Source: JADMIH01 sp035274425 (lineage in GTDB: Bacteria; Chloroflexota; Chloroflexia; QHBQ01; JADMIH01). Taken from it: a stretch of 64,000 nt of DNA. Numbering within the stretch: the first letter of the stretch is position 1; each line of letters starts with the position of its first letter. Where the stretch lies: the NCBI GenBank assembly GCA_035274425.1, contig DATEOC010000004.1, forward strand, positions 31,299-95,298. Direction: 5' to 3'. Positions 40,973 through 50,003 of the stretch are shown piece by piece. A program made the translations under genes and the position numbers. The notes beneath the pieces are model-generated. The model ran no database searches, was not told where the DNA came from, and worked only from the letters and a program-made list of their open reading frames with translations.

Positions 40973-43900
40973 ATGCCATTAGCTGAATCCATTCTCATGA
41001 AAATCGCGGACAAGGTTTTCGGCTATATCATGTCCAAGACGGGCATGGATATAAAGGTACGCCAGATACTTGGACTTGACCCTACAAAAAAGGCCTTCGC
41101 TCACGCTCTCGGTCAATCCTACGATAACTTCAAAAGACAACACCCGGAGTGGACAGCGGCACTCTTCGATAGTAGCTTTTTGGAGAATGAAGGATCTGAG
41201 GTCATTGCGCAGTTTCTGATGCCAGGGGGTAATCCTAGTGCAAGTGATCTAGCTAATCATTGGGCCAAATCACTGAACGTACAAGGTTCCGAACGTAAGA
41301 CAATTTATGTTCGTGAGCTTGAACCTCTGGCCGTGGATTTTCTAGAAACGCTGAGGCAGGCTTTAGTAAATGAACCCAATCTACGGGAATTAGCGGATAG
41401 CCGAGCGTTACAGCAACTAACCAATGACCTAAGTGCTATCCGAACCCAGCTTGGTGCTGGGCAAGCAACACCTGGAACAAGGCAAGATTACCTGCGTTGG
41501 CTTATAGAACGAAATCTTTATCTTGATGCGAGAGGTACTTTACAGACTGAGCGTCAGGTTCAGGTAAAGTTAGATCAGGTGTATATTTCACTCCTGGCAC
41601 AACGAGAATACACGCCCGGCGCTGTAGATCGCCGTATACTAGAAAAAGAGCTAACGGAACTGGAGAAAAGAATTACACATTCTCCTATGCTGGCAGAAGA
41701 AATAGAAGGTTTAAGGGAAGAGATATTTGCCCGAGTTGAAGGTGCGAAAATAGGCTCTGGCACCGCACAGCAAGAAGTATTAGAGCTTGCAGCAGTAATT
41801 ACTAAGTATGATCGATTAGTAATTCTGGGCGATCCCGGTAGTGGTAAGAGTACACTACTCAGGTATCTAGCTCTCAGACATGCACAGGCACTTTGGGATG
41901 GACGGACCGAAGTAGATACTGAACTGGGCACCGCTCGCTTCCCCCTACTCATACGCGTCGCAGATTATGTTGAAGCCGATGCATGGAAGGTTAAACCGTT
42001 AAGCGATTACTTATATGATGCCTGTCGATTACACGAGTGCCCAGGTGTTGGTTTAGCGGACCTATTACAGGCCGAGCTAGCACAAGGTAATTGCTTGATT
42101 ATGCTTGACGGATTAGATGAAATTGTGAATTCGGACGAACGTCGAACGGTAGTAGAAAGAATCCAGGACTTCATTCGCTACCATGATGGGGTCTCAAACC
42201 GTTTTGTAGTCACCAGTAGAATAGCAGGTTACCGAAGTGCTTCATTGGGAGAGCCTTTCGCCCATTATACAGTACAGGAAATGAATGAATTACAGATCGA
42301 AAACTTCCTTCAAAGGTGGTGCCCGGCTGTCGAAGCGTCGCAAACACCAGACTTGTCAGTCGAGAAACGTCAAGCAACAGCACAGGTAGAAATAGATGAA
42401 ATCATGGAAGCTGTACGTACAAATCCTGGGGTCGAGCGACTTGCCGCTAATCCTCTTCTCCTTAGAACCCTTGCATTGATACATCGCGCCGGTGCCCAAT
42501 TGCCGCAAAAACGCATCGAGCTCTACAAGCTAGCTGCAGACACATTAGCACGTACATGGCGCATATCCAGCGGTGTGTCTGAGGCCGCGCTTGCCCTGGT
42601 TAAGGATGAATACTTGAATCCGATGCTAAGCAAATTAGCCTACTGGCTGCACGCCAATAAGCCTACCGGGATAGCTACTGAGAGAGAAGTTAACGCTATA
42701 TTAGGCGAAGAATGGGCGAGGATTAACGGTCTACCCTGGGATGCCGACGATCCTAATCCTGCAGTGAAAACACAAGTAGATGGATTCCTGATAGCGGTAC
42801 GGGAACATACTGGCCTTTTCGTTGAGAGAGCACCAAGGCGCTATGGGTTCATGCACCTCACATTTGAAGAATATTACGCGGCACGTCATTTAGTCGCCCG
42901 CAGCAGAACTCGCGCAAAGTTAATCCGCGAGCATTTGCATGATGCGCGATGGGACGAGCCAATTCTGCTTGCGCTCGGCTTTGTAGGCTTAGAATATCCA
43001 GACGAAGCAGCAGAGCTATTTGATACAGCGATCTTTGCGGAAGGAGAAGAGGCTAAGGACCTCAATTTCAGTCCTAGCCCACATGAGGAGTTACTAGGTC
43101 GGGATTTCCTGTTTGCCCTTCGATGCTTAGCTGATAACATCCCAACAAATCCAGCCCGCATGCGCCATCTCATAGAGCGTCTGACTCAAGAGCTAATATA
43201 TAATAGCGGTTCCGCTAAATATCAGAAATATAGAAGACTCTTAGAAGATCGGCTCCACTCACTCAAGGGTAGCAAGGTAACTTTTCATCTTGTCGCACAA
43301 TTTCGGACAGCCCTGCTCGGCTCGTTACGTGATGAAAATGCAGGTGTGCGTGCACGAGCAGCTGCGAGCTTAGTGCGTCTAGGGAATACACAACCTGATG
43401 TGGTGACAGCCCTGCTCGGCTCGTTACGTGATGAAGATGCAGGTGTGCGTGCGCAAGTGGCTACGAGCTTAGTGCGTCTAGGGAATACACAACCTGATGT
43501 GGTGACAGCCCTGCTCGGCTCGTTACGTGATGAAGATGCAAATGTGCGTGCACAAGTGGCTGCGAGCTTAGGGCAGCTAGGGAATACACAACCTGATGTG
43601 GTGACAGCCCTGCTCAACTCGTTACGTGATGAAAATGAGTATGTAAGGAGCACTGCACTTAGGAGCATAATTAATCTCGACCACATAGTTCCGGATATAC
43701 TAACGGATTTATCTAGTTTACTCACGAATAGTACAAGTTGGGTAACGCGCATGGAAACTGCAGACCTTATAGGTAGCCACGGCCCTGACGAGGCTAGCTT
43801 ACGTGAAGCACTCATGTCTGGTCTGTTGGACGAGGATAATGATGTACGCGAAGCTTGCGTAATGGCACTGGCACAGTTAGGTATGCGATTTCCTCAATCA

Positions 43901-44065
43901 ACCTCATTAATTACACAAGCACTTATCGGAACATTTGACAACCCAGAGTTCGATAGCTTAGATAGAATCGCAGGCCGTTCAGCACATGATTACGCTTTTG
44001 ATGGACTCTGGGCTTTGATTACTGGTGATAAGTTGCCAATAAATAACATCAATCTGTTAGATTAG
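40973..44065 (+). CDS. NACHT NTPase with C-terminal HEAT-like repeats (STAND, defence-type)
   Basis: 1030 residues. Residues 1-280 are an unrecognised helical N-terminal region, the likely effector or signalling part. The NACHT domain has Walker A GDPGSGKSTLLRYL (about 286-299), Walker B CLIMLDGLDEI (about 374-384) and FVVTSRIAGYR. The C-terminal third (780-1000) has HEAT-like units; four of 33 residues are nearly identical even in DNA. Bacterial NACHT proteins (bNACHT) are known phage-defence sensors, with the repeat domain recognising the target. AGGAGGACC precedes the ATG. The gene is clearly lower in GC than its surroundings, which suggests transfer. Confidence 0.85.
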   Translation: MPLAESILMKIADKVFGYIMSKTGMDIKVRQILGLDPTKKAFAHALGQSYDNFKRQHPEWTAALFDSSFLENEGSEVIAQFLMPGGNPSASDLANHWAKSLNVQGSERKTIYVRELEPLAVDFLETLRQALVNEPNLRELADSRALQQLTNDLSAIRTQLGAGQATPGTRQDYLRWLIERNLYLDARGTLQTERQVQVKLDQVYISLLAQREYTPGAVDRRILEKELTELEKRITHSPMLAEEIEGLREEIFARVEGAKIGSGTAQQEVLELAAVITKYDRLVILGDPGSGKSTLLRYLALRHAQALWDGRTEVDTELGTARFPLLIRVADYVEADAWKVKPLSDYLYDACRLHECPGVGLADLLQAELAQGNCLIMLDGLDEIVNSDERRTVVERIQDFIRYHDGVSNRFVVTSRIAGYRSASLGEPFAHYTVQEMNELQIENFLQRWCPAVEASQTPDLSVEKRQATAQVEIDEIMEAVRTNPGVERLAANPLLLRTLALIHRAGAQLPQKRIELYKLAADTLARTWRISSGVSEAALALVKDEYLNPMLSKLAYWLHANKPTGIATEREVNAILGEEWARINGLPWDADDPNPAVKTQVDGFLIAVREHTGLFVERAPRRYGFMHLTFEEYYAARHLVARSRTRAKLIREHLHDARWDEPILLALGFVGLEYPDEAAELFDTAIFAEGEEAKDLNFSPSPHEELLGRDFLFALRCLADNIPTNPARMRHLIERLTQELIYNSGSAKYQKYRRLLEDRLHSLKGSKVTFHLVAQFRTALLGSLRDENAGVRARAAASLVRLGNTQPDVVTALLGSLRDEDAGVRAQVATSLVRLGNTQPDVVTALLGSLRDEDANVRAQVAASLGQLGNTQPDVVTALLNSLRDENEYVRSTALRSIINLDHIVPDILTDLSSLLTNSTSWVTRMETADLIGSHGPDEASLREALMSGLLDEDNDVREACVMALAQLGMRFPQSTSLITQALIGTFDNPEFDSLDRIAGRSAHDYAFDGLWALITGDKLPINNINLLD
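43310..43705 (+). repeat. 99-bp tandem coding repeats in NACHT gene
   Basis: Units start at 43310, 43409, 43508 and 43607 (period exactly 99 bp, 33 codons). The first three are nearly identical, differing mainly at a few codons (for example E/D, AG/AN, RAAA/QVAT/QVAA); the fourth diverges after its first third. Confidence 0.95.
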
Positions 44066-44105
44066 ATAGCAGCATAGAGAGTAGAGGTGAGCGCAAGGTG
44101 ACTGC

Positions 44106-44208
44106 TTGCGAGGCTCACAAAGCGCGGTTATAATGACTCCGATTATCCGGATGGACACCCGTATTCGACCGGGCCGTTCTGGCTATCCGGCTACATCGGA
44201 GCAACCCC
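44106..44208 (+). promoter_or_regulatory. Promoter and conserved 5' leader of cyclase gene (copy 1)
   Basis: TTGCGA (44106-44111), 17-nt spacer, TATAAT (44129-44134), then a leader ending in the ribosome site of the ATG at 44209. The 103-bp block is conserved, with identical length, upstream of the gene at 47078. A stem CCGGATGG / CTATCCGG with an inner CCCG / CGGG pair can form. Confidence 0.75.
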
Positions 44209-46941
44209 ATGCCCGAACTCCCTACAGGCACCATCACCTTCCTTTTCACTGACATAGAGGGAAGCACTACCCTCTGGGAACACCACCCTGAGGAGGCGCG
44301 TGTCACCCTGGCCCGCCATGATGAGCTTGTCGAGCAAGTCGTTGCCCGGCATAACGGAGTGGTAGTGAGACCGCGCGGGGAGGGTGACAGCAGGTTCGCC
44401 GTCTTCTCCCAGGCCCAGAACGCAGTAACGGCGGCTGTCGCGCTACAGCAAGCTCTACACTCCGAACCGTGGCCTGCGCTGAGTTCAAAGTTCAAAGTTC
44501 CAGGTTCAAAGCCTGATGACCTTGAACCTGGAACTTTGAACTTTGAACTAAAAGTAAGGATGGCTCTGCACACCGGAGAGGCAGACCTGCGTGCGGGCGA
44601 CTATTACGGCTCCGATGTCAACAGGTGTGCCCGCTTACGCTCCGTCGCTCACGGTGGGCAGACAATCATTTCGCAGGCAACATATTCCCTCGTGCGCGAC
44701 CAGCCTCCCCAGGGCGTTGAGTTGCGCGACCTGGGCGAGCACCGGCTGAAGGACCTCGTGCGCCCTGAGCATATCTTCCAGTTGGCAGGTCCTGGCCTTC
44801 CTACCACCTTCCCACCTCTCAAATCGCTCGATATTCGCCCCAATAACCTCCCTGTGCAACGCACCCCCCTTGTCGGGCGAGAGAAGGAGCTAGAAGCCGC
44901 GCAACGACGACTGATGCAGAGCGACGTCGCGTTACTTACCTTTACCGGCCCCGGCGGCACGGGTAAGACCCGGCTCGCCGTGCAAGTCGCCGCCAACCTG
45001 ATTGACTACTTCCAGGACGGCGTTTACTTCGTCAACCTCGCCTCTACCACCGATGTAGATATGGTCATCATCGAGATCGCCGAGGCCCTCGACGTGAGAG
45101 AGGCCGCAAACCCCGACTGGCCGAAATCGAAGAACCCCCTCTTGGAGAGCGTGAAAGAGCATCTGCGCGATAAGCAGATGTTGCTCCTCCTCGACAACTT
45201 CGAGCAGGTGGTGGAGGCCGCCCCCATATTAGCGGAGCTGCTATCGTGCGCGGCGCGGCTGAAGATACTCGTTACCAGCCGTACGCTCCTCAATCTGAGG
45301 GACGAGCACGATTTCCCCGTGCCTCCCCTCACCCTCCCAAACCTCAAGCGCTTACCTTCTCTTAATGATCTGATCGGTTGCGATGCGGTGCGCCTCTTTG
45401 TTGACCGGGCGGTCTCTATCAAGCCCGATTTCCAGCTTACCAACGAAAACGCCCCCAGCATAGCGCAGATTTGTGCCCGCCTGGATGGCCTCCCCCTCGC
45501 TATAGAGCTTGCCGCAGCGCGCGTCAACATCCTCCCGCCTGCGGCCATGCTCAAGCGGCTCTCCAGCAGACTCAAGCTCCTCACGGGCGGAGCCAGGGAC
45601 CTCCCTACACGCCAGCAGACATTGCGCGGCGCAATCGAGTGGAGCTACAGCCTGCTGGACGAGCCTGAACAGCAGCTATTTCGCAGGTTGGCAGTCTTCG
45701 CGGGCGGGCGCACCCTCGAAGCAATCGAAGAGATATGCGCCTTCGGCGGGCTACAGATAGATGTGCTGGATGGGGTCGAGTCGCTGGTAAATAAGAGCCT
45801 GTTGAAGCGGGAAGAGGATATGGCCGGGGGCGAGACTCGCCTGGTAATGCTCGAAACGATACACGAGTTCTCGCGTGAGAGACTTGCAGAAAGCGGAGAA
45901 GCAGATGAGGTCAGTCGCCGCCATGCATGTTTCTTCGTTGACGTGGTTGAAAAGATGGAGCCTGCGCTGCAAGGAGATGAGCAGGGAGACGCGCTACGGC
46001 GTCTGGAAGATGAATATGCCAATATCCTGGTAGCCCTGCGCTGGGCCATCGAACATGAGCCTACGCTTGGACTGCGATTGGCGGGGTCCCTTTCCCTCTT
46101 CTGGGAGATACGGGGCTACCTCAGCGAAGCTCGCCATCTCCTTGCCGACCTCCTGTCGCGCCCTGAAACGAGGGAGCACAGCAGCGAGCGCGCCAAGACC
46201 CTCAACGTAGCGGGCAATCTGGCCGACGTACAGAATGACTATGAAGCGGCGCGGACTTACTACAGTGAGAGTCTGGCGATATACCGGGAGCTTGGAGATA
46301 AGAGCGGCGCTGCCCGCCCGCTAAACGGGCTTGGGTTGGTGGCGTGGAACGAAGGTGATCTTGCCTCCGCACAATCGTTTCTGGAGGAGAGCCTGGCTAT
46401 CAAGCGAGGGCTGGGGGACGAAAACGCCATCTCGATCTCATTGAACAATCTGGGCCTGCTGAGTCATACCCAGGGCGACTACGCAAATGCACGCGCCTAT
46501 CTGGAGGAATCGCTCGCCATTGACCGCAAGCTAAATGACCAGGATGCTATCGCTACCTCTCTAGGCAACCTGGGCGCTGTGGAGCTTGACACCGGGAACT
46601 ATCAAGAGGCACAGCGGTTGGTACTGGAAAGTGTGGAACTCTTTCATAGGGTGGGGGACAAGCACGGCGTAGCAGATAGCCTCGAAAACCTCGTGGGCGT
46701 AACCGCCCGGCTGGGCCGCCCCATGGAGGCAGCCGTGCTGGGAGGCGCGGCGGAAGCATTACGCGACGAGATTGCAACCCCTCTATCCCCCGCGGAAAGC
46801 GCACGCTACGAGACGCACCTTGCGGTTGCCCGCGCACAACTGGACGGAGATGCCTGGCAGTCGGCGTGGGCGGAAGGGCGTGGCATGGGGCTAGAACAGG
46901 TTGTGGCCTATGCACTTGAGAGCGTCGGTAGCCGTCTGTGA
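44209..46941 (+). CDS. Class III cyclase, NB-ARC ATPase and TPR regulator (one heptad insertion)
   Basis: 910 residues. The cyclase domain has D15 (FTDIEGST) and D60 (RGEGDSRFAVF). The NB-ARC domain has Walker A GPGGTGKTR (about 245-253), Walker B LLLLDNFEQVV and CARLDGLPLAIELAAARV. Winged-helix and TPR regions follow, with EESLAIKRGLGDENAISISLNN-type units. Site 1 of the cyclase domain carries the palindromic element at codons 92-114, as in the gene at 36433; site 2 (RDQPPQGVELRDLGEHR) and the winged-helix site (CAFGGLQIDVLDG) are empty. Transcribed from the conserved promoter and leader. Paralogue of the next gene. Confidence 0.9.
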   Translation: MPELPTGTITFLFTDIEGSTTLWEHHPEEARVTLARHDELVEQVVARHNGVVVRPRGEGDSRFAVFSQAQNAVTAAVALQQALHSEPWPALSSKFKVPGSKPDDLEPGTLNFELKVRMALHTGEADLRAGDYYGSDVNRCARLRSVAHGGQTIISQATYSLVRDQPPQGVELRDLGEHRLKDLVRPEHIFQLAGPGLPTTFPPLKSLDIRPNNLPVQRTPLVGREKELEAAQRRLMQSDVALLTFTGPGGTGKTRLAVQVAANLIDYFQDGVYFVNLASTTDVDMVIIEIAEALDVREAANPDWPKSKNPLLESVKEHLRDKQMLLLLDNFEQVVEAAPILAELLSCAARLKILVTSRTLLNLRDEHDFPVPPLTLPNLKRLPSLNDLIGCDAVRLFVDRAVSIKPDFQLTNENAPSIAQICARLDGLPLAIELAAARVNILPPAAMLKRLSSRLKLLTGGARDLPTRQQTLRGAIEWSYSLLDEPEQQLFRRLAVFAGGRTLEAIEEICAFGGLQIDVLDGVESLVNKSLLKREEDMAGGETRLVMLETIHEFSRERLAESGEADEVSRRHACFFVDVVEKMEPALQGDEQGDALRRLEDEYANILVALRWAIEHEPTLGLRLAGSLSLFWEIRGYLSEARHLLADLLSRPETREHSSERAKTLNVAGNLADVQNDYEAARTYYSESLAIYRELGDKSGAARPLNGLGLVAWNEGDLASAQSFLEESLAIKRGLGDENAISISLNNLGLLSHTQGDYANARAYLEESLAIDRKLNDQDAIATSLGNLGAVELDTGNYQEAQRLVLESVELFHRVGDKHGVADSLENLVGVTARLGRPMEAAVLGGAAEALRDEIATPLSPAESARYETHLAVARAQLDGDAWQSAWAEGRGMGLEQVVAYALESVGSRL
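44482..44549. repeat. In-frame palindromic TTCAAAG element, cyclase site 1 (second copy)
   Basis: 26-nt perfect arms (44482-44507, 44524-44549), extendable by 2 bp. Arms match the element at 36706; the spacer differs. Confidence 0.95.
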
Positions 46942-46974
46942 AACGTAGCTGAGCAGAACCGTTGCAAAGGGTGC

Positions 46975-47077
46975 TTGCGAGGGTCCAAAGGCACGGTTAT
47001 AATAACCCCAACTGTGCGGATAGACGCCCGTATTCGACCGGGTCATTCCGCCTATCCCCCTACATCGGAGCAACCCC
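46975..47077 (+). promoter_or_regulatory. Promoter and conserved 5' leader of cyclase gene (copy 2)
   Basis: TTGCGA (46975-46980), 17-nt spacer, TATAAT (46998-47003), and the same 103-bp spacing to the ATG as at 44106. The stem GGATAG (47018-47023) / CTATCC (47052-47057) and the inner CCCG / CGGG pair are kept although the flanking bases differ. Confidence 0.75.
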
Positions 47078-49912
47078 ATGCCTGACCTGCCTACCGGGAC
47101 CGTCACCTTCCTCTATACAGACATAGAGGGTAGCACCCTGCGCTGGGAGCAGCACCCCGACGTCATGAAGCGCGTCGTCGAGCGCCACGACGCGCTCCTC
47201 CAGGAGGCTATAGAGGCCGCCGGGGGTGTCGTCTTCAGGAGGATGGGGGACGCCTTTTGCGCCGCCTTCCCCCTCGCCTCGCAAGGGGTAGACGCGGTGT
47301 TGGCGGGGCAGAGCGCGCTGCACGCCGAAAGCTGGGACCAGCGTGTCGCCCCCATCAGGGTGCGCATGGCCCTGCACGCGGGGCGCGGAGAGGTACGGGA
47401 CGGCGACTACGTCGGCGCGCACCTCAACCGCATAGCCCGCCTCTTATCAACCGGCTACGGCGGGCAGACCCTCCTCACCCAGGCCGCGTACGAGCTGGTC
47501 TGCGATAGCCTACCACAAGGGGTGAGCCTCCTCGACCTCGGCCAGCATCGCCTCAAAGACCTACAGCGCCCGGAGCACGTCTACCAGCTCGTCAGCCCCC
47601 ACCTCCCCGCCGACTTCCCACCCATAAAGACCCTCAGCACCCGCCCTAACAACCTCCCCCCGCAGCCGACCGAGTTCATAGGGAGGGAGAAGGAGGTAGA
47701 AGAGGCTTCCCAGCTTCTCGGCAGGCCCCAGGTACGGCTGGTGACGTTCACTGGCCCCGGAGGCACAGGCAAGACGCGCCTCTCTTTGCAGGTGGGTGGC
47801 ACTTTCTTAGAGCGTCTGCAAGATGGGGTCTTCTTCGTCCCCCTCACGACGATTTCGGACCATACCCTCGTGCCCACCGCTTGTGCCGAAGCGCTGGGGA
47901 TGCCTGAGAGCACGGGCCGCCCTCCTGTAGACGCCCTCAGGGACTACCTGCGGCAGAAAGAGCTTCTCCTCGTGCTCGATAATTTTGAGCAGGTGATGGG
48001 TGCGACCACTATGATAAGCGATCTGCTGCCCGCCGCTCCCCAACTGAAGGTGCTCGTCACGAGCCGCGAAGTGCTCCACATATATGGCGAGAAGGAGTTC
48101 CCCGTATCCCCCCTGCGAATGCCTGACCCTCGACGCCTACCTCCCCTGCGAGAGCTGGCCGGGTACGAGAGCGTGCGCCTCTTCGTGGAGCGAGCGACGA
48201 GCGTCAAGCCCGGCTTCGAGCTTACGGAAGAAAATGCCGCCGCGATAGCCGAGCTATGCCATCGCCTCGACGGCCTCCCCCTCGCTATTGAGCTTGCCGC
48301 CGCCCGCATAAAGCTCCTCTCGCCGCAGGCAATCCTGTCGAGGCTGGAGAGCAGGCTGAAACTCCTCACGAGCGGGTCGCGGGACCTCCCCGCCCGCCAA
48401 CAGACCCTAAGGGGCGCGATAGACTGGAGCTACGACCTCCTCTCCCCAGATGAGCGTATCCTCTTCCGGCGGCTCGCGGTCTTCAAGGGTAGCTGCACGC
48501 TAGAGGCTGCCGAAGCGGTATGCCAAATGCGGAGTGCGGAATTCGGAGTGCGGAATGGAAAGGACGAAGAAGCATCCCATATTCCGCACTCCGCACTCCG
48601 CACTCCGCACTCGATAGATGTCCTGGACGGCCTGGCCTCCCTCGTCGATAAAAGCCTGCTGCGGCAAAGCGAGACAGATGATGGCGACCCCCGCTTTGGG
48701 ATGTTGGAGACCATACGCGAGTATGCGCTGGAGCGTCTAGAGGAAGCAGGTGAAGTAAATGCTATATGCGCTGCGCACGCTGACTACTACATGCAATTGG
48801 CCGAGCAAGCAGAGAGGTATATTCACACTTCGAAGCAACAAAGTGCCCTCGACAGCATAGAGGTTGAGCACGAAAATATCCGGGCCGCGATTGAGTGGAG
48901 TATCACCTCGGAGGAGAGTAAGGAGACGGGCCTCAGAATTGGCATTGCTTTGTGTCGCTTCTGGCATATACGAGGCCATATGGGGGAAGGGCGAAGGTGG
49001 ATGGAGGCGCTCCTCTCGCGCACGGAAGGCCGAACAAAATTGCGAGCGAACGCACTGCATGCCACGGGCTACATGACTTTTCTTCTGGGGGACTTACCCG
49101 TAGCGAGAAGATTTCTTGAAGAGAGCGTGTCAATAGCTCAAGAGATTGGCGATGACATCACCCTGGCCTATCCGTTATTTATGTTGGGAGCCGTCACGGG
49201 CTTCGGAGGCGATCCGGCTGAAGGCTCTGCGCTGGCCGCGCGCGGCATCGCCCTCTTTCGCAAAGCAGGTGACCGGGGCGGGCCCGGCCTGAACCTGGGA
49301 CTTCTGGTCGCCGGTGTGTTGGCATTCACCCAGGGCGATTATGCAGCGACGGGCGTGATTCTAGGTGAATCGAGAGCCGTTTCGAAGGAGCTTGGGGACA
49401 AATATACGCTCGCACAGGCATCTACATACCTCGGTGACGTAGCCCGGATGGAGTGCGATTACCCTCGAGCCAGGCTCCTGTACGAAGAAGCCCTGGCGAT
49501 ATTCAATGCACAACGTGGGAGAGGCGATATCCCTGCTCTACTCCACAATTTAGGATATGTTGCCGTTGCGGAGCGCGATTATTCGCGGGCGCGCGCTCTC
49601 TTTCGTGAGAGCATGGCTTTACAGCAGGAGATAGCAAACAAGCAGGGCATCTCGGAGTGCCTGACCGGGTTTGCCGCTATTGCCGGGGCGGAGGGGAATC
49701 CTCAGAGGGCGGCCCGCCTCTTCGGAGCATCCGAAACTCTGAGACTGTCTATCGGCGTATATATGTGGCCTGCGGAACGCATCGAGTGGGACCGCAACAT
49801 GTCCGTCGCGAAGGCACAATTAGACGAGATTGCATGGCAAGAAGCATGGGACGCCGGTTGTGCCATGACGATGGAAGAAGCCATTGTCTACGCGCTTGAG
49901 GATAGACGATAG
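47078..49912 (+). CDS. Class III cyclase, NB-ARC ATPase and TPR regulator (winged-helix heptad insertion)
   Basis: 944 residues. The cyclase domain has D15 (YTDIEGST) and D58 (RRMGDAFCAAF) and lacks both cyclase-domain insertions (SWDQRVAPIRVRMALH; PQGVSLLDLGQHRLKDL). The NB-ARC domain has Walker A GPGGTGKTR (about 226-234), Walker B LLVLDNFEQVM and CHRLDGLPLAIELAAARI. The winged-helix site holds a heptad element (about 484-512, MRSAEFGVRNG… PHSALRTPHS). TPRs follow. The stop TAG is supplied by a GATAGAC array (LEDRR then stop). Confidence 0.9.
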   Translation: MPDLPTGTVTFLYTDIEGSTLRWEQHPDVMKRVVERHDALLQEAIEAAGGVVFRRMGDAFCAAFPLASQGVDAVLAGQSALHAESWDQRVAPIRVRMALHAGRGEVRDGDYVGAHLNRIARLLSTGYGGQTLLTQAAYELVCDSLPQGVSLLDLGQHRLKDLQRPEHVYQLVSPHLPADFPPIKTLSTRPNNLPPQPTEFIGREKEVEEASQLLGRPQVRLVTFTGPGGTGKTRLSLQVGGTFLERLQDGVFFVPLTTISDHTLVPTACAEALGMPESTGRPPVDALRDYLRQKELLLVLDNFEQVMGATTMISDLLPAAPQLKVLVTSREVLHIYGEKEFPVSPLRMPDPRRLPPLRELAGYESVRLFVERATSVKPGFELTEENAAAIAELCHRLDGLPLAIELAAARIKLLSPQAILSRLESRLKLLTSGSRDLPARQQTLRGAIDWSYDLLSPDERILFRRLAVFKGSCTLEAAEAVCQMRSAEFGVRNGKDEEASHIPHSALRTPHSIDVLDGLASLVDKSLLRQSETDDGDPRFGMLETIREYALERLEEAGEVNAICAAHADYYMQLAEQAERYIHTSKQQSALDSIEVEHENIRAAIEWSITSEESKETGLRIGIALCRFWHIRGHMGEGRRWMEALLSRTEGRTKLRANALHATGYMTFLLGDLPVARRFLEESVSIAQEIGDDITLAYPLFMLGAVTGFGGDPAEGSALAARGIALFRKAGDRGGPGLNLGLLVAGVLAFTQGDYAATGVILGESRAVSKELGDKYTLAQASTYLGDVARMECDYPRARLLYEEALAIFNAQRGRGDIPALLHNLGYVAVAERDYSRARALFRESMALQQEIANKQGISECLTGFAAIAGAEGNPQRAARLFGASETLRLSIGVYMWPAERIEWDRNMSVAKAQLDEIAWQEAWDAGCAMTMEEAIVYALEDRR
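48527..48612. repeat. In-frame GTGCGGA element, winged-helix site (second copy)
   Basis: Left GTGCGGA array and right inverted TCCGCAC array bracket a 25-nt spacer that differs from the copy at 38014. Frame kept. Confidence 0.9.
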
Positions 49913-49986
49913 ACGATAGACGATAGACGATGACTTTGAACCTTGAACCTTGAACCTTGAACCTTGAACCTTGAACTTTGAACCTA
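49900..49986. repeat. GATAGAC and TTGAACC heptamer arrays
   Basis: About five GATAGAC units, then about seven TTGAACC/TTGAACT units. The first contains the stop of the preceding gene; both units have a stop in one register. They fill the gap to the next gene. Confidence 0.95.
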
Positions 49987-50003
49987 GATAAGCAGAAAGC
50001 TAA

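Noticed and set aside
43310..43705. 99-bp repeats as CRISPR or non-coding satellite
   Set aside because: The period is a multiple of 3, the frame is open and it encodes HEAT-like units inside the NACHT gene.
32652..50000. Integrated phage or conjugative element
   Set aside because: No integrase, phage structural, relaxase or transfer genes, and no tRNA at the borders.
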